Source: Eupeodes corollae
Lineage: Eukaryota; Arthropoda; Insecta; Diptera; Syrphidae
NCBI RefSeq assembly: GCF_945859685.1
Contig: NC_079147.1
Span: 70,772,946 to 70,836,945, forward strand
Reading direction: 5' to 3'
DNA length: 64,000 nt
Position numbers and translations under genes: made by a program. Each line of letters begins with the position of its first letter. Positions within the stretch are counted from its first letter, which is position 1. Shown piece after piece: positions 11,066-24,100 of the stretch. The notes under the pieces were generated by a model. That model saw only the letters and a list, made by a program, of their open reading frames with translations, made no database searches and had not been told where the DNA came from.

Positions 11066-11436
11066 TGTTTAATAAGAATGGACTGTATGTAAAAATAGTT
11101 TGTAGTGTTTTATGTTGAATAAAAAAAAATGTTTGTGTAATGTTGTAGTGCAATAGTTTAATAAAATGTGTAATGTTTTTTTATATATGTCAATACAATA
11201 GTATACTTATGATGTGTGCTGTCCGATGGTCCAAATTGAAAAGGGAAGATTTAAGCAAGTTAATATTTAACATAGCCGATAAGAAAAATGAGCACAAAGC
11301 GGATTAAAAGATAAACTCACGTTACAGTGTTATTAATAAAAAGAGTGTGACAGCGTTAGATTAAATTGAGTGATAACATAGAATAATATAGGGTATTATT
11401 TGTTATGTTGGGCAAATGTGCATCCGGTACTGAACA
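11066..11436 (-). repeat. BEL/Pao 5' LTR
   Basis: Second 371-bp LTR copy. Element transcription should start here on the minus strand. The right edge is followed by the ATGGG target duplication (11437-11441) and then by resumed RTE sequence. Confidence 0.96.
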
Positions 11437-12169
11437 ATGGGTTTGGAGGTCAATGAGGGCAAGACCAAGTATATGCTGTCATCAAAAAAGGACGTTGAAC
11501 AACGATGTCTTGGATAAAACGTCACCATGGACAGATATAACTTTGAGGTAGTTAAGGACTCTGTCAACCAAGGCACCGCTATAAACACAGACAACGACAC
11601 CAGCGCTGATATCAAACGAAGAATAACTCTTGCAAATCGCTGCTTCTTTGGACTAAGAAGGCAATTGAGAAGTAAAGTTTTCTCTCGAGCATCTTAAATC
11701 ATCATCCATAAGACACTCATCATCCCGGTTCTCATTTATGGCGCTGAGGCCTGGACCCTGTCAAAGAAAGATGAGAGCGTCTTAGAATGCTTCGAGAGAA
11801 AAATTCTTCGGGTTATTTTTGGTCCCGTACGCATAGATGGAGAATAGAGGAGAAGATATAACGACGAACTGTACGGGCTGTACAGCGACACTGACCTAGT
11901 TAGCAGAATTAAAGTCCAACAGCTTAGATGGCTAGGTCATGTAGAGCGGATGGACATCAACGCTCCAGCCCGGAAGGTCTTCGAATCCAATCCCGAAGGA
12001 CGGCGCAATAGAGGAAGACCGCGACTCAGATATTGCACCCAGGTGGCAGAGGACCTCAACCAACTTGGCGTGCGAAACTGGAGACAGCTAGCTGGGGACC
12101 GAGCTGACTGCAGACGCATGTTGGTCCGCCCCGGACTGTAGTGCCACCTTAAGTAAGTAAGTAAGTAAG
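11437..12169 (+). pseudogene. RTE copy A1, 3' part with (TAAG)n tail
   Basis: The interrupted reverse transcriptase resumes at MGLEVNEGKTKYMLSSKKD and continues through SAEIKRRITLANRCFFGLRR-like, TLIIPVLIYGAEAWTLSKKD, CFERKILRVIFGPVRID, RLRWLGHVERMDINAPARKV and RNRGRPRLRYC to a stop just before GTGCCACC. The element ends in a short TTAAGTAAGTAAGTAAG tail, typical of RTE-clade elements. Compared with the related copy at 58.26 kb, about 52 bp are missing at the BEL insertion point. Several stops occur, for example within VTMDRYNF and GE*RRRY. Confidence 0.88.
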
Positions 12170-12173
12170 ATTA

Positions 12174-12590
12174 ATGCACTTAATATTTCAAAAGCATTTG
12201 ATATAGTTTGCCACCAAGCACTCTTTTCCAAAATGCGTGCTTTTGGTATTGATGAATATTTTCTTCGTTGGATTTGAAACTACCTTTCTAACCGTTAGAT
12301 ATAACTCATAAAATAAATGCTACTCCGTTTTTTCATCGACTCTCTTCCTCATATTTATAAACGATATTTTGTTTGCCACTTCTAATCTAATAAACTGTTT
12401 TGCTGACCCTCAGCTTTTTATATTTGTTTTTTGATTCTCGTCCTTGTACTTCGGATGTGAAACTTCGACGGGAGCGTATGATAAGCCCATTAAATTTCGA
12501 TCTCGACAACATTGTACAATGGGGAATTATTAAGAACCGGGTAAAATTTAATGCTTCAAAAATAATCAACTTTAAGTACTAGTACTAGTG
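12174..12590 (+). pseudogene. Jockey/CR1-like LINE, reverse-transcriptase remnant
   Basis: Plus-strand codons read ALNISKAFDIVCHQALFSKM, then FGIDEYFLRWI-NYLSNR, then with gaps LRRERMISPLNFDLDNIVQW and VKFNASK. These follow the order of a non-LTR reverse transcriptase from the first catalytic Asp onward. The frame is broken by stops and deletions, and the YADD-like block is barely traceable. The fragment abuts the 3' tail of RTE copy A1 and resumes after the solo LTR at 12934. The same LINE family supplied the poly(A)-tailed insert at 24850-25239. Confidence 0.7.
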
Positions 12591-12593
12591 TAT

Positions 12594-12933
12594 TGTAATA
12601 TTCGGCTTGGCCCGACAATTAAAACTTATTCACACTTTGTAAATAAAACACATATTCCGTTTATTTAAATCGCTCCAAACTTATTTATTCAACACTTTCA
12701 ATTATTACTTTTCAAACATAGTCTTGACTTTTTCGCAGTTCACAATCAATAATGAACCGCTTCGCTTCCGAGCGCCTATTTATATACCTCAAATCGGTTT
12801 GAGAAACTACTAGGTTCTTGTAGGCGCTGATTCCAAATGTTCTACACAAGTGTTTACTACTACAAATAAAACGGTTGCTACGTACGTACCACGATATTAA
12901 AGTAAAAGAGATAAAGATTGTATACACATTACA
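12594..12933 (-). mobile_element. Solo LTR of a gypsy-like element
   Basis: The 340-bp segment interrupts the LINE remnant. On the minus strand it begins TGTAATGTG and ends ATATTACA (TG...CA, with TGTAAT/ATTACA inverted ends). It contains a TATA box in GAGGTATATAAATAGG and, downstream, AATAAATAAG, which fits LTR promoter and polyadenylation signals. The flanks GTAT and GTAC match at 3 of 4 bases as a possible decayed 4-bp target duplication. There is no internal region. Assignment to gypsy is inference from structure only. Confidence 0.6.
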
Positions 12934-13395
12934 GTACCATAAACCACCTAAGGAATGATCACATATTCTACTTTGCCAAAAGTTCTGATAGGTGCTTAAG
13001 ATTTTTTCGACGATGCAGGAAATTTGTAATCCTTCTGTAACTTACATTTGTTAAAAACTTGAGTTCGCATGTCTGTGCAGGTGCCCCAAAAACGAAACAT
13101 TTACATCCCTCGAACACCACCGTAATGTATCCGGCAAGTTGCATTCACCCCCGTAAACAATTTAACCGTACTACGTACTTGGACTTCCAGGAATGCTCAT
13201 CAGTTTACTCTTGAACTCAATTTCGGACGTACTATCAAGTATAGAAATTATTTTTTTAACCACACATCTCGAATGTGGAATGCTTTGGCCAACTCTCTTT
13301 TTCCCTCCAATTTTGGTGTTCAGAGCAATGTGCACCGGTATTTCCTATTGAATCCTTCCCTTTTTTCTTAACGCTTGCACTGTGATTAATTTTTT
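12934..13395 (+). pseudogene. Jockey/CR1-like LINE, C-terminal remnant
   Basis: This continues the LINE beyond the solo LTR. It has WNDHIFYFAKSSDRCLRFF and RRCRKFV (about 12950-13035), and a C-terminal block HQFTLELNFGRTIKYRNYFF, TSRMWNALANSLFPSNFG and VHRYFLLNP (about 13190-13360), then a stop. The last block matches the equivalent part of the insert at 24850-25239 residue for residue in many places. Frameshifts between the blocks make it dead. Confidence 0.75.
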
Positions 13396-13595
13396 TCAAT
13401 CGTAGGATGAACTTAAATATGTAAATAATTTAACATTAACGCCAAAAGTTATGCAAATATACGATCATCAAATTTAAATCTAACCGAAAATTTGAGTCGA
13501 ATGGGATAAAACAATTATTTTACAGCATATTTTTAGGCTATACGTAGGTTCCACAGTCAGTGTCTAGTAATTACTTCGTACTCGGCAATCAATAT

Positions 13596-13668
13596 GCCCG
13601 GCTAGCTCAGTCGGTAGAGCATGAGACTCTTAATCTCAGGGTCGTGGGTTCGAGCCCCACGTTGGGCG
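13596..13668 (+). tRNA. tRNA-Lys (anticodon CTT)
   Basis: The 73-nt sequence folds as a standard cloverleaf. The acceptor stem pairs GCCCGGC with GTTGGGC (two G-T wobbles), and G is the discriminator. The A box lies in TAGCTCAGTCGG and the B box in GGTTCGAGCCC. The anticodon loop CTCTTAA gives CTT. There is no intron and no encoded CCA. A T-run follows. It appears intact and lies free of any neighbouring transposon. Confidence 0.97.
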
Positions 13669-13675
13669 AGAAATC

Positions 13676-13680
13676 TTTTT
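13676..13680 (+). terminator. RNA polymerase III terminator
   Basis: TTTTT starts 8 nt after the tRNA 3' end, as expected for pol III termination. Confidence 0.85.
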
Positions 13681-15113
13681 GAAAAACAGAACCCACAGAT
13701 GAAATTTGAATGACGTAACCTCGTAACAATGATTCGATGAAAATAATGATGAATGGAGATAAAGGATAGCGATGGTGGCGCTGTCTTGACATACTCTACT
13801 CATATCCCCAAACCTTTTTTGTAAATGATGATTTGGAGTAAAGGTTAGTAGTCAAGGGTTTATAATTGATTCCAAAGCAAAGCAGTAAAAGTACCTACAT
13901 TCTAAAGTGCAAAAGGAATAGTGTTCAATTTTTATAAGTTCTTAGGTGAAATTTAAGTACAAGATACAAGTCCTAGTACTTTAAATTTCTAAGAAAAGTT
14001 TTAACATTATTGTACTTGTACTCAATAATTCAAACACCAAATATTTGTACACATGTCTGCACAATGGAGCAAAAATAACACGTTTTGTTATTCTGTCGAA
14101 AGTTTTTAACTATGAAAAGGAACAAGTTGGGAACAAGTTGCTTTGGTTGACTTGGTTGTACATTTCTACATACATTTGACCCAAATATATATGAATTTTC
14201 TATTCTATTTTTAACTATAATAGAAATGTGTATAAAATTATTTATAGCCTTATTTTGCATTCAGGATTGACCTAGTTAGTTAGCGCAGCAATTTTCAACA
14301 GCAATACTATTAAGTACTTTATTTACTTAAGTAAACGTATAAACGTTAACATACGTCATAACAACCCTTGTTTGAAGTTCATTATTCTCTAGAAACCGCT
14401 ATATTATTTGTTCAAGTTATGTACTTCATTATAAATATGTACAATGTTTAATCGGGATTGCGTGTCATTTGTCATTTACTGAATTTAATCAATAGACAAA
14501 GCGCCACTCGTGACCTTTGTATAAGAAAATGTATGATGGCGGGACAGATAAGTTAAAGATATTCAACTGATATTGAAGTTTGTCTGTCGGTCGGCGTGTT
14601 GGTTGGTTTTTGATTTCTATCGGGTTTATTCAAATTATGTTCATTTCTGTAAATTCTAATTCGTTCAGCTAATAATAATTACATAAATGATTGTATTGAA
14701 ATTTTGATCAAAGGATGAATCTATAATCATTTTTACACAAGAAACATTTAATATAAATTGTACATGAGAAACAAATGTAATGGAGACAATGTTCCAGCAG
14801 AAAAATGCAATCGGATATTTATTGATTTAAATATTAATTGATTGAAAATTATGTTAAATTTGATACATTTCCCTCATTAATCATATAAATTATAGTTTAA
14901 TATCAATATGTGTAGTTTGGGGGAAATTAGGGGAGAACAATGAGGACTGAGATTTTATTTGAAATTTATTTCTAAGAAAGTGACTGAAAATTTAATTAAT
15001 TTAGTTTCGGTTCAAATTGTCAAATTTCTTTAAACTCAATGTGGATCTTTTTCCTTTGAAGAAGAATAGATTTTAAATTGGAAAAAGTTAGAAACCATTG
15101 ATAGCTTTTAAAT
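13681..15113. other. AT-rich intergenic DNA
   Basis: I saw no coding frame, RNA gene or recognisable repeat here. The short open frames present show no conserved motif. Confidence 0.6.
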
Positions 15114-17765
15114 ACTTACTTACTTATTTAAGGTGGCGCTACAGTACGGGGCGGACCTGGGCCTCAACCAACAGCTCGGTCCCAATGTTGCATGCCAAGA
15201 CTTCACAGACCCGAGTGCATCACCTGAGTCGCGGTCTTCCTCCACTGCGCCGTCACTCGGGATTGGATTCGAAGACCCTCCAGACTTTAGCGTTGATGAC
15301 CATTCGCTCTACATGACCCAGCCACCTAAGCCGTTGGACTTTAATTCTGTTAACTAGGTCAGTGTCGCTGTACAGACCGTATACAGTTCGTCGTTATATC
15401 TTCTCCTTCATTCTCCATCTTTATATACGGGACCAAAATCTACTGAGGAATTTTTCTCTCGAAGCATCCTAAGACGTTCTCATCTTTCTTTGACAGGCCT
15501 CAGAGCCATAAATGAGAACCGAGATGATGAGTGTCTTATGGATGATGATTTAAGATGCTCGGCAGAGGACTTTACTACTTAATTGACTTCTAAGTCCAAG
15601 GAAGCAGCGATTTGGAAGAGTTATTCTTCGTTTGATTTCAGCGCTGGTGTCGTTGTCTGTGTTAATAGCGGTGCCTAGGTAGACAAAATCCTTAACTACC
15701 TCGAAGTTATAGCTGTCCATGGTGACGTTTTGTCCTAGACGTCGTTGTTCAGTGTCCTTTTTTGATGACAGCATATACTTGGTATTGCCCTCATTGACCA
15801 CTAAAACCATCTTCTTCGCTTCCGTCGCAATGCTCAAAAACGCTCCACTGACATCACGCTTTGATCTTCCAATTATGTCAATATCATCTGCAATTGGATG
15901 GACTTTTGGAAGATTGTGCCTTTAGTGTTGACGGTTGAGTTTTGCACAATTCTTTCCAGAACGATGTTGAAGAAGTCGTATGACAGTGCGTCGCCTTGTC
16001 TAAAACCGTTTTTGACATCAAATGCATCGGTGAGATCTTTTCTGACCTTGATAGAGCAGCGTGCATTCTCCATCGTAATTCTGCACAAACGGATAAGTTT
16101 GACATTGATGCCAAAACTAGACATTGCTCGGTAGAGCTCTTCCCTATAGATGCTGTCATACACGGCTTTAAAATCGATAAAGAGATGGTGGGTATCGTTT
16201 TGAAGCTCCTGGGTTTTTCCAAGATCTGCCGCAGTGTGAATATTTGGTCGATAGTGGACTTTCCTGGTCTGAAGCCACACTGATAAGGACCAATCAGGTT
16301 GTTGACGAATGGCTTCAGACGTTCACATAATACGGCAGAGAGGATCGTATACGCAATTAAGGAGACTGATGCCTCTGTAGTTGGCGCAGTTTAGAGGGTC
16401 TCCTTTCTTATGTATCGGGCACACTACGCTGAGATTCCACTCATCGGGCATGCTTTCTTCCGACCATATTTTGCAGATGAATTGGTGCATGCTCCGTACC
16501 AAGTCATCGCCTGCTGCTTTGAATAGCTCGGCAGCAATGCCGTCAGCTCCAGCAGCTTTGTTTGACTTAAGTTTAGATATAGCTACCTTCACTTCGTTAA
16601 GGTCGGGTAGGTGGAATTGTTGATCTGCGTCGCCGAGGTTGAGTGGTTCTATCTCCCTTACAGCGGAATTCGGTTCGTCATCGCCGTTATATAATTTGGA
16701 GAAGTGATCTTTCCATATTCTCAGCATCGAATGCGGTTCTACTACGATGTTCCCCTGATCGTCTTTACAGGCTTCGGTTCGTGGCTGGTACCCTTGCGAG
16801 GTTTTCTTTACCTTTTGGTAAAATTTACGAACCTCATTCCTGTTGTGACATCCCTCTATCTCCTCGATCGCGCGCTTCTCATGCTTTCTTTTTTTCCATT
16901 TAAGAAGCCGGAGTTCCTCATTCCTTTTCTGCTCGTAGAGCTCGCGAGCAGTTCTAGTCCTTTAGTGCAGCCCGTTTTGTATGCCCGTTGTTCCCTGCTG
17001 ACGCTTGCTGGAATTCGTCGTCAAACCAGTGGATTCACTGTGGTGGCCGTGTGAAACCTAGCACTTCAGAGGCGGCATCTCTGATGGCTGCAAGCCACTG
17101 GTTTTCAATCCTTAAGAGGTTATTAGAGACTCGATCGGAAAAGGACATGGCAGTCTCTTGCGATTGTAGCCGTCTAACGTCGAAACTTCTCACAGTACTC
17201 CTTGTTTTGGCTTGGATCATGATATCCGTAGCCGAACCTTGGTTACAACGAGGTAGTGGTCTGAGTCATAATGACCCCCGGAATGTTCGGACATCCTGTA
17301 TACTGGAGAAGTGTCGTGCGTCGATCGCAATGTGGTCAATCTGGTTGACAGTTGATTGATCAGGAGATTTCCATGTCCCCTTGTGGATATTGAGATGTGT
17401 GAACTGCGTACTAGCTAACAGAACGTCTCACCCCGCAGGTGGTGTCGTGCAGGCTGTATCTCCCGACTGTGCCACCAAAGATGTCCTCTTTTCCTAGCTT
17501 GGCATTAAAATCTCCTAAGACAATTTTAATGTCATAGCCAGGGCACTGCTCATATGTCTTGTCCAAGAGCTCGAAGAACATATCTTTGGTGTCTTCATCT
17601 TTCTCCTCTGTTGGGGCATGCGCGCATATTAGGCTTATGTTGGCGAATTTAGCCTTGATGCAGATTGTCGTGATGCGCTCGCTCACACTGTTGAAACCCA
17701 GGACTTTTTGCCTGAGTCTAGTTCCAACAACAAATCCACACCCGAATAGACGCTGTCTTTCTTCT
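15114..17765 (-). pseudogene. RTE-clade retrotransposon (copy A2)
   Basis: This is a minus-strand copy whose 3' tail (ACTTACTTACTT then AAGGTGGCGCTACAG on the plus strand) lies at the left. Reading leftward, the endonuclease is at about 17810-17411 (ICAHAPTEEKDEDTKD, IKIVLGDFNAKLGKEDIFGG with its conserved Gly). Then come the linker, RT fingers at 16727-16323 (SKLKSNKAAGADGIAAELF, CPIHKKGDPLNCANYRGISL), palm at 16280-15873 (DFKAAYDSIYREEL-like, FRQGDALSYDFFN) and thumb at 15837-15550. The piece is broken by stops and small deletions and is cut off within the endonuclease at its 5' end. It is subfamily A, like copies A1, A3 and A4. Confidence 0.85.
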
Positions 17766-19671
17766 CTTATGTTAGAAATGCCAAAAATCAGATTTGATCT
17801 CCAATGCAACATACTCTTCGGACTTAATCGATGCGATCACTACTTCTTCAAATTAGGGTTTCCTAACTCTTTTCTTGGAAAGCGTCTATTTATTTGAAAC
17901 ACTTTAACCAAGAATTTTGGAAACAATCTATATTTTTCTCTTACTGTTCTGTTATTCCTTCTTATCTTACTGGTTCCAAAATATGTACTTCTTGAGATTG
18001 AAAAATTAATAAAACTCAAATTAAGCACTACACTAAAATTACGACAATTGAACATTATATTCAATGGCAATTAATTATGCAATCAATTTTACTTTTATGA
18101 TTTTTTGAACACATCCTTTATAGAGTTTCCCCAGGTGAATTCTTGACAAAAAAAACTTAAACTTAAAACAGATGTTTTTGACGAAAGAAAGTAAAAAAGG
18201 AAATCTGAGAACAGCAAAGAGAAAGACTTGAAAACAAATTGTTTAATGTAAAATAATGTTAGCTTCCTGCAATGTAGTTAAACGGGGTTTGAAGAGTGTA
18301 TTGTACAAAAGTCTCCGATCTTCGGAACTAAATCTCATAAGCTTCTAGAATAGAAGCAAGAATATCGTGTAGCTACTTCCTCAGACTTGATCTTTGACCA
18401 TCTAGACTTAAGAGTAGTAGTAAGTAAGTTTCTTTACTTTAGACATTTGCTTGATTTTCTTATAGCTTGAAAAATAACGGTACTTCTTAGATAAAGTAAC
18501 CTACAAATTTCAAAATATCACATCCGATTCGATTTTTGAAAATGTCAAATTGGTTTTTAAGGCAATCAAGAAAAATGTCATTATTTTTTATCACATTTTG
18601 TGTATGTTTCTTTAAAAAAACTTAGTTCTGCTTTTTAAAAAAAAACTTTTATCAGTTGTTGACGTCATTTTGCACAAAATAAAATAAGTCCAATATCAAT
18701 GTGGTTAGGTTATTTGATTTTAAGCACGTTGCCATTATTCGAAGAATAATTTATTATTAGCTTAAAGAACATTTTGTATATTTAAGAAAGCCCCAAAATG
18801 AAAGACTAATATAATATTCTTTCAATTCGTAGAATTTCTTTTTGTAATTCATTTAATGCAAACAAAAAAGAAAATGATTTAATCATATCCGTTGTGACAA
18901 CATTACATTTCAAAACCATTGCTTCATCTAACCAAATAATTAGTCATTTTTTAGCAATAATGGTTCATCATTTATATTGTTATAAAGATTTGAGAGAGAT
19001 TTGCGTCTTACTATATTAAAAACCTAAACTTAATTTGCATTGTGGTTGTTTCTTTGCGAATAAAGCTTCAATTGCAAATTAATTCAGAACGAAGGCCAAG
19101 CCATCATCGTTAATAAATATGAAGTAGTAATAATATACAAATAATTGCATATTCACTTGGATCTTATGCATTTTAAACATGAGTCATATTTTCTGGAAAA
19201 AGACAGTCATCCTGTTATAAATATAGTTACCTTCTATTAGGTAAGCTAAAACAAACAGAGCGATTTTGTCATCATCATCCTCTTGGAGGGAAAAATTGCT
19301 TTTTTATTCAAAATGAGGTCGTTTCGATGGGATTTTGATAAGAATCCATATAAATTTATTGTTTATATTGAACAAATATTAAATTCTTAATGTGATCTAA
19401 TTTATTTTATGATATAGGAAATAAGAGAACCGGAGTGTTGTATAAACAATATCCATGCGATGTCTTGTTTATTTTTTAAAGAATCGCAAATGTATGGTTA
19501 AATATTTGCAGAAGATTGAGTCATTGCACTGCTGGGATAGATATGGTCAATTGATAGTGATAGGTAAGGTGCCTTTCATATTTTTTAAATCTTACAATAC
19601 AGTGACTCGAAATATTAAGGCATTGCGAAAATTAAAGATTTTCTGATAAGACAATAATTTAAAATTAAAAA
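17766..19671. other. AT-rich intergenic DNA
   Basis: No supported gene or repeat. Homopolymer A/T runs are common. Confidence 0.55.
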
Positions 19672-21110
19672 CAGAGGATGGGATGCGACCCACACTGATA
19701 ACTTCCCATTCCGTCTGTCGATTTGTCTTGCTTAAAAGTTTGTAGGTTTTCGTGTTGGGTTAAAAAAGTCGTCCGTTGAATTATTCTTAAAAAATTTAAA
19801 ATTACCAACAATATTTTTTATATAAAGAAATAGTTTAACTTGAAAGTCTAGTTTTGTTTAATAGATTTTTATTCGAAAACAAATTTTTACTAATGAATGG
19901 ATGAATGGAATTAATTTGAGAGATTTCAAGAACCGAACATTTTTATAAAAAAAACTACTGAATACCGAAAACTATATTTTCTGTGAAATAAAAAGTTTGA
20001 AGACAATATTCTTAATTTTTGGAAAGCTATTTGAGTCGAAAGTAAATTTTTACCAAGTTTTAGTATTGTTTTTTTGTAAGGTTTTTATTTTTTGTTAAAA
20101 AAAAACTTTCAATTCGATTTTCCTCAAAATTTTACTGAGGGTTGACAACAATATTTTTTGAAAGAAAAAATTAGTTTATAGCCAATATCTCAAAGTTTTA
20201 AACGATATTTGAGTAAAAAGTAAATTTTTACCAACTTTTATAAATATTTTTGTTTAGGTTTTTACATTTTGTAAAAAAAACTGTCAATTCAATTTTTCTC
20301 CAAATTTGTCCGTATGTTAAAAACAATATTTCCTTTAAGTTAAAATTAGTTGGAAGCCATAATTTCAAATTTTGAAAAGATATTTGTGTCGAAAATCAAT
20401 TTTTACCAACTTTTGTTAAATTTTCTCTTAAATTTTTATTTTTTATAAAAAAATGTCAATTCGATTTTTTCAGAACTTTACGGAATGTTCATAATAATAT
20501 TATTTAAAATATAAAAGTAGTTTAAAGCCAATATCTCAAAGTTTTGAACATATATTTAAGTCGAAATTCAATTTTGAACAACTTTAAGTAATGTCAAATT
20601 TTACCAGATGTTAAAAACGTTTTTTTTCGTTCCATAAAATTGTTTTTGAGATGAAATAATTTTGTATTCGTAAAATTTTCAAGGTGACACATTTTTTTTC
20701 AGTTTCTTCGATATATAAAAAAAAGTTTTAATTGGATTTTTTACAAAAATATATTTGGTTGGTATCACGTTATGATATTTAATATAAAATTTAATTCAAG
20801 TCTCTAGCGTAATTGGTTCGTGAGATATTTAGGGTTAACCAAAATTGTCATCTTTTTTTTTAAACTGCTATACTAAAAAAAACCACCCACCAATTTTCTT
20901 GAGACCCCTTTACTGCATCTTTCTGTATTATTATCTGTATAACAATTTTTTTGAAGACTTCTTGGGCTATCGACGACGAAAAAACTTCACCAACGTACGG
21001 ACAAACGTACGTTAAAAAATTTATTTCGTGTCTAGGACCTTGAAATGTCAAAATAGACCATTCGGCAAATTGGACCCATTACAATAACTTCCTATGGCAC
21101 GTTAATATCA
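19672..21110 (+). repeat. Modular repeat E, copy 1
   Basis: This unclassified repeat is seen in at least four copies here. The left end contains GATGCGACCCACACTGATAA followed by CTTCCCAT. The interior repeats a module of roughly 170-180 bp containing TTTTTACCAACTTTT, a poly-A/T stretch, CAATTCGATTTTTCTC and a purine-rich GATATTTGAGTCGAAA segment (module starts near 20053, 20231 and 20406). The right part has CGTACGGACAAACGTACG and GGACCCATTACAATAACTTC. The right terminal repeat has decayed. There is no open frame of note, so it looks non-autonomous. Confidence 0.75.
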
Positions 21111-24100
21111 AAAGCAGGTAAGATGGGACCTCTGTAGTGTCATAACCAAAACTTCAATTTTAAATGTTGGCTAACTTGTTTTCTGTTGAGATGTTTAAGA
21201 CGTTAAATTAATTAAAATGTTATTTTGGTAACATATTCCTTTTTGTCTTGAATTTTTCTAAAAAATATAAACAATTATTAACAATAAGTTTGAAGTCAGT
21301 ATTTTTCACTGTTTTTCAGATTTTTATGTATCATTTTGAGGCTTTAAAAATATTTGAAGTAGAAATTTCTGATGGTTCATGCAAGAGGCTAGCTTTAATT
21401 CTAGGAAACTGGAAACGTCAAAATTGTCCAATGAGAAGCTAGAAATTTAAAACATCATTATTTTTTAAGATATAAGATCATTTCTGAGATTTTAGGAGTT
21501 TTCATGTACTTCTCCTGAATTCTCCAATTATAAGCTTTAACAGTAAGAAAACGATTAAGTTAGGTAATTGATTCTCGCAACACTTTACTGTAAATCTGTG
21601 CGTCAATTTTTTTTAAACTAAATGTTTACGACATTTTAGAACATAATTATTTGTATGTACAAGGGAGGGAAACTACTACAAATGCATTTGATCTTGACGC
21701 CCAGGACTCGCTGTTTACAAATGTGGTTTCGACAGACATATAGGTGGCCACATTTGTCCTTCAGATGTTGCTGAAAATCCTTTTTTTTTTTTTTAGTTTT
21801 TAGACTTTTGGGAAACCAATAGTCGACAGCCCTCGACTTTCTAAGTTAAAATATGTACATGACAGACATGTAGATGGCTGCGTTCAGCTCACATACGTGA
21901 ATAAAATTAGTTTTTTAATCAGCGGCGGTCACGCTCTTAACATGTAGACGAGTTTTTACTTACCACTAAAAAATGTTCTTTAAAGAAGGCTAACACAATT
22001 TAAATAACATAATGTGCAAGGTATAGTCTAACTGTTTAATTTAGTAGACTTTCTTCATATGAAAGCATTCCAAGATTCTAACAGTTTTCTAAATATGCCA
22101 TATTTAAAAGCAAAACACAATAGTTTAGATGGTTTCTCATTGCTTTCATGGAGAAATGTACGAAATTGTTTTGAAACTTTGCTTTCTTCCAAAAAAAATA
22201 TATTCTTTTTTGTTGCCATATATATTAATGCGAAAAACGCAACAAAAATTCAAAAACCCAGAAAATGAGAAAAAATCTGACATCAAGAATTTTCTGTTTT
22301 GTTTAACGTAGTTTTTTCGGACTCAATTTTCGATAGTCTATTATAACTATCGCTTCCAGTCTGCTTACTCGTAGATTGGAGCTGATGCTTCATCAAACAA
22401 AACTTTAAAATTGTAGAGAGAAAAATTTGTGGTTCTTGAATTTTAGGAAATAAGTGTATTTAAGTACATAATTTGTCTGAATATAAAAAAAAAAAAAACA
22501 AACTAAGGTAAACAAATAAGCTGGGAAGAAACTTTTGTGTGGCAGTCACAAATTACACGTTTCAGAATCTCTTGCCCCTCCAGTCTCAAGAGATTCAAAG
22601 CTTTTATATTAATAGATATGAAACGTGCATTGTGTTTTTCAATTAGCCATTAGTTTAACAAAAGTTTCACTTTACCTGTTTTTGGGATATTTAAATTCTT
22701 TATGTAGGGTAGCCTTCTGGAGCAATAACAAAATATGTTTTTCTCTTAAAAAGAAGCCTAATTAAGAAAAAATTAGAGAAAGTTCTAAAAATCTGTCGGT
22801 TCATTTGTGAAAAAATTCGAATTTTCGAATTTACACCTACAAATTTGTATGGGGACTCCTGTTGTTTTAAGTATTAAAACATGAAAAAAACGCCTTAAGC
22901 TAATCGGCTTAGTTTCAACCCACTTTTTTGACTTTTCTAAAATCGTAATGTAATGTTTGATTCAACATTTTGTACGAATGCAATACTTGCCATATAAATA
23001 GTTCCTATGTGTCGCAAGTAAAAATCACTTCAATGTTCACTATTTATGTGCATACAAAAAATAAGATGGAATTGAAGGCTAGTTTCAGGAATTTAAAGGG
23101 AACTTAATATAAAGTTGAAGATCTCTTATTCAAGGTTTCTTCTTAAAAAAACCTGAATCTTTGCTCTTTTTCTTGGAAACAAATTTTATGAAAATAATTT
23201 AAAGCATTACTCAAGTTACAAAAATTTTAAATGTTTTTGAGAACTGTAGCGTTCTTGTCTGTTGTTTGTTATAAGAGGATGCCGATGTAAAACGCGTCTA
23301 AGCGATTTAAATATCTTTATTAAACTCCCGTTGGTATTTTAATGAGAATATTTGATCTCTTCTTTTTGGTATAAAAGTAGTGCCAAATACTTCAAACATA
23401 ACACCAACAAACCACTTTTTGGTGAATGCCGTTAAATTACTAACAAATGTTTAATTACACAACTTAACTGCATAATCTATATGGCTCATATGACCCCCCC
23501 TGGATCGTCCATTGGTCAAAATTTTATGGATTTTATGCTAAGTTTTTGGAATAGGGCCGAATCTCAGTTTCATATTATGCTCTTGGTCTAACCCTAAGTT
23601 AAAGTGGTACTTTTTGCAACAAAGCTCTGAAAGTAAAATATAAATTTTGTTTTCTTTACAAAAAATAAATAATTCATAATATAATATAATTTCTACAAAA
23701 ATACAAACTAATTATCGCCCAGGCGGGTCATGACCCCTACGACCTCTCCTCTGGATCCGCCATTGATCCCCACAAAATATATCGCAATTGATAGCTCTTG
23801 AATAACAGAGTATAAATATAGTTGAAAAAATAAGTTTGTAGGCCACTGAACAGGTGGGGAGCCTAATAAAAATTAGGAATTTTTAGAATTTTTAGCAACA
23901 GGATTTTGGAGGAAACCCATTCTGTTATATGTTATCAGAAATATATTTACTCCGAACAAAAATATAAGAAAATAGCATCAGAAGTCGAAGTGGTGCTAAA
24001 CTCTTTACAACCACGACTTAATTTACGAGTGTTATTAGTAATAAAAACATATTGTAACGTACATTAATTTAAAGATTTGTAGTCCCAAAACATTAAAGCT

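Larger units (their letters stand above)
5080..11436 (-). mobile_element. BEL/Pao LTR retrotransposon, near full length
   Basis: This 6,357-bp element is read on the minus strand. It has two 371-bp LTRs beginning TG and ending CA that differ at one visible base (A at 5357, G at 11343), a 5-bp ATGGG target duplication, a primer-binding site, a gag-pol frame, an offset integrase frame and a polypurine tract. It sits inside RTE copy A1. The near-identity of the LTRs means insertion was recent. The reading frame has a break before integrase, so this copy probably cannot move by itself. No envelope gene is present. Confidence 0.96.

Noticed and set aside
5080..11436. Envelope-bearing errantivirus
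   Set aside because: No frame after integrase. The integrase stop lies within the polypurine tract next to the 3' LTR.
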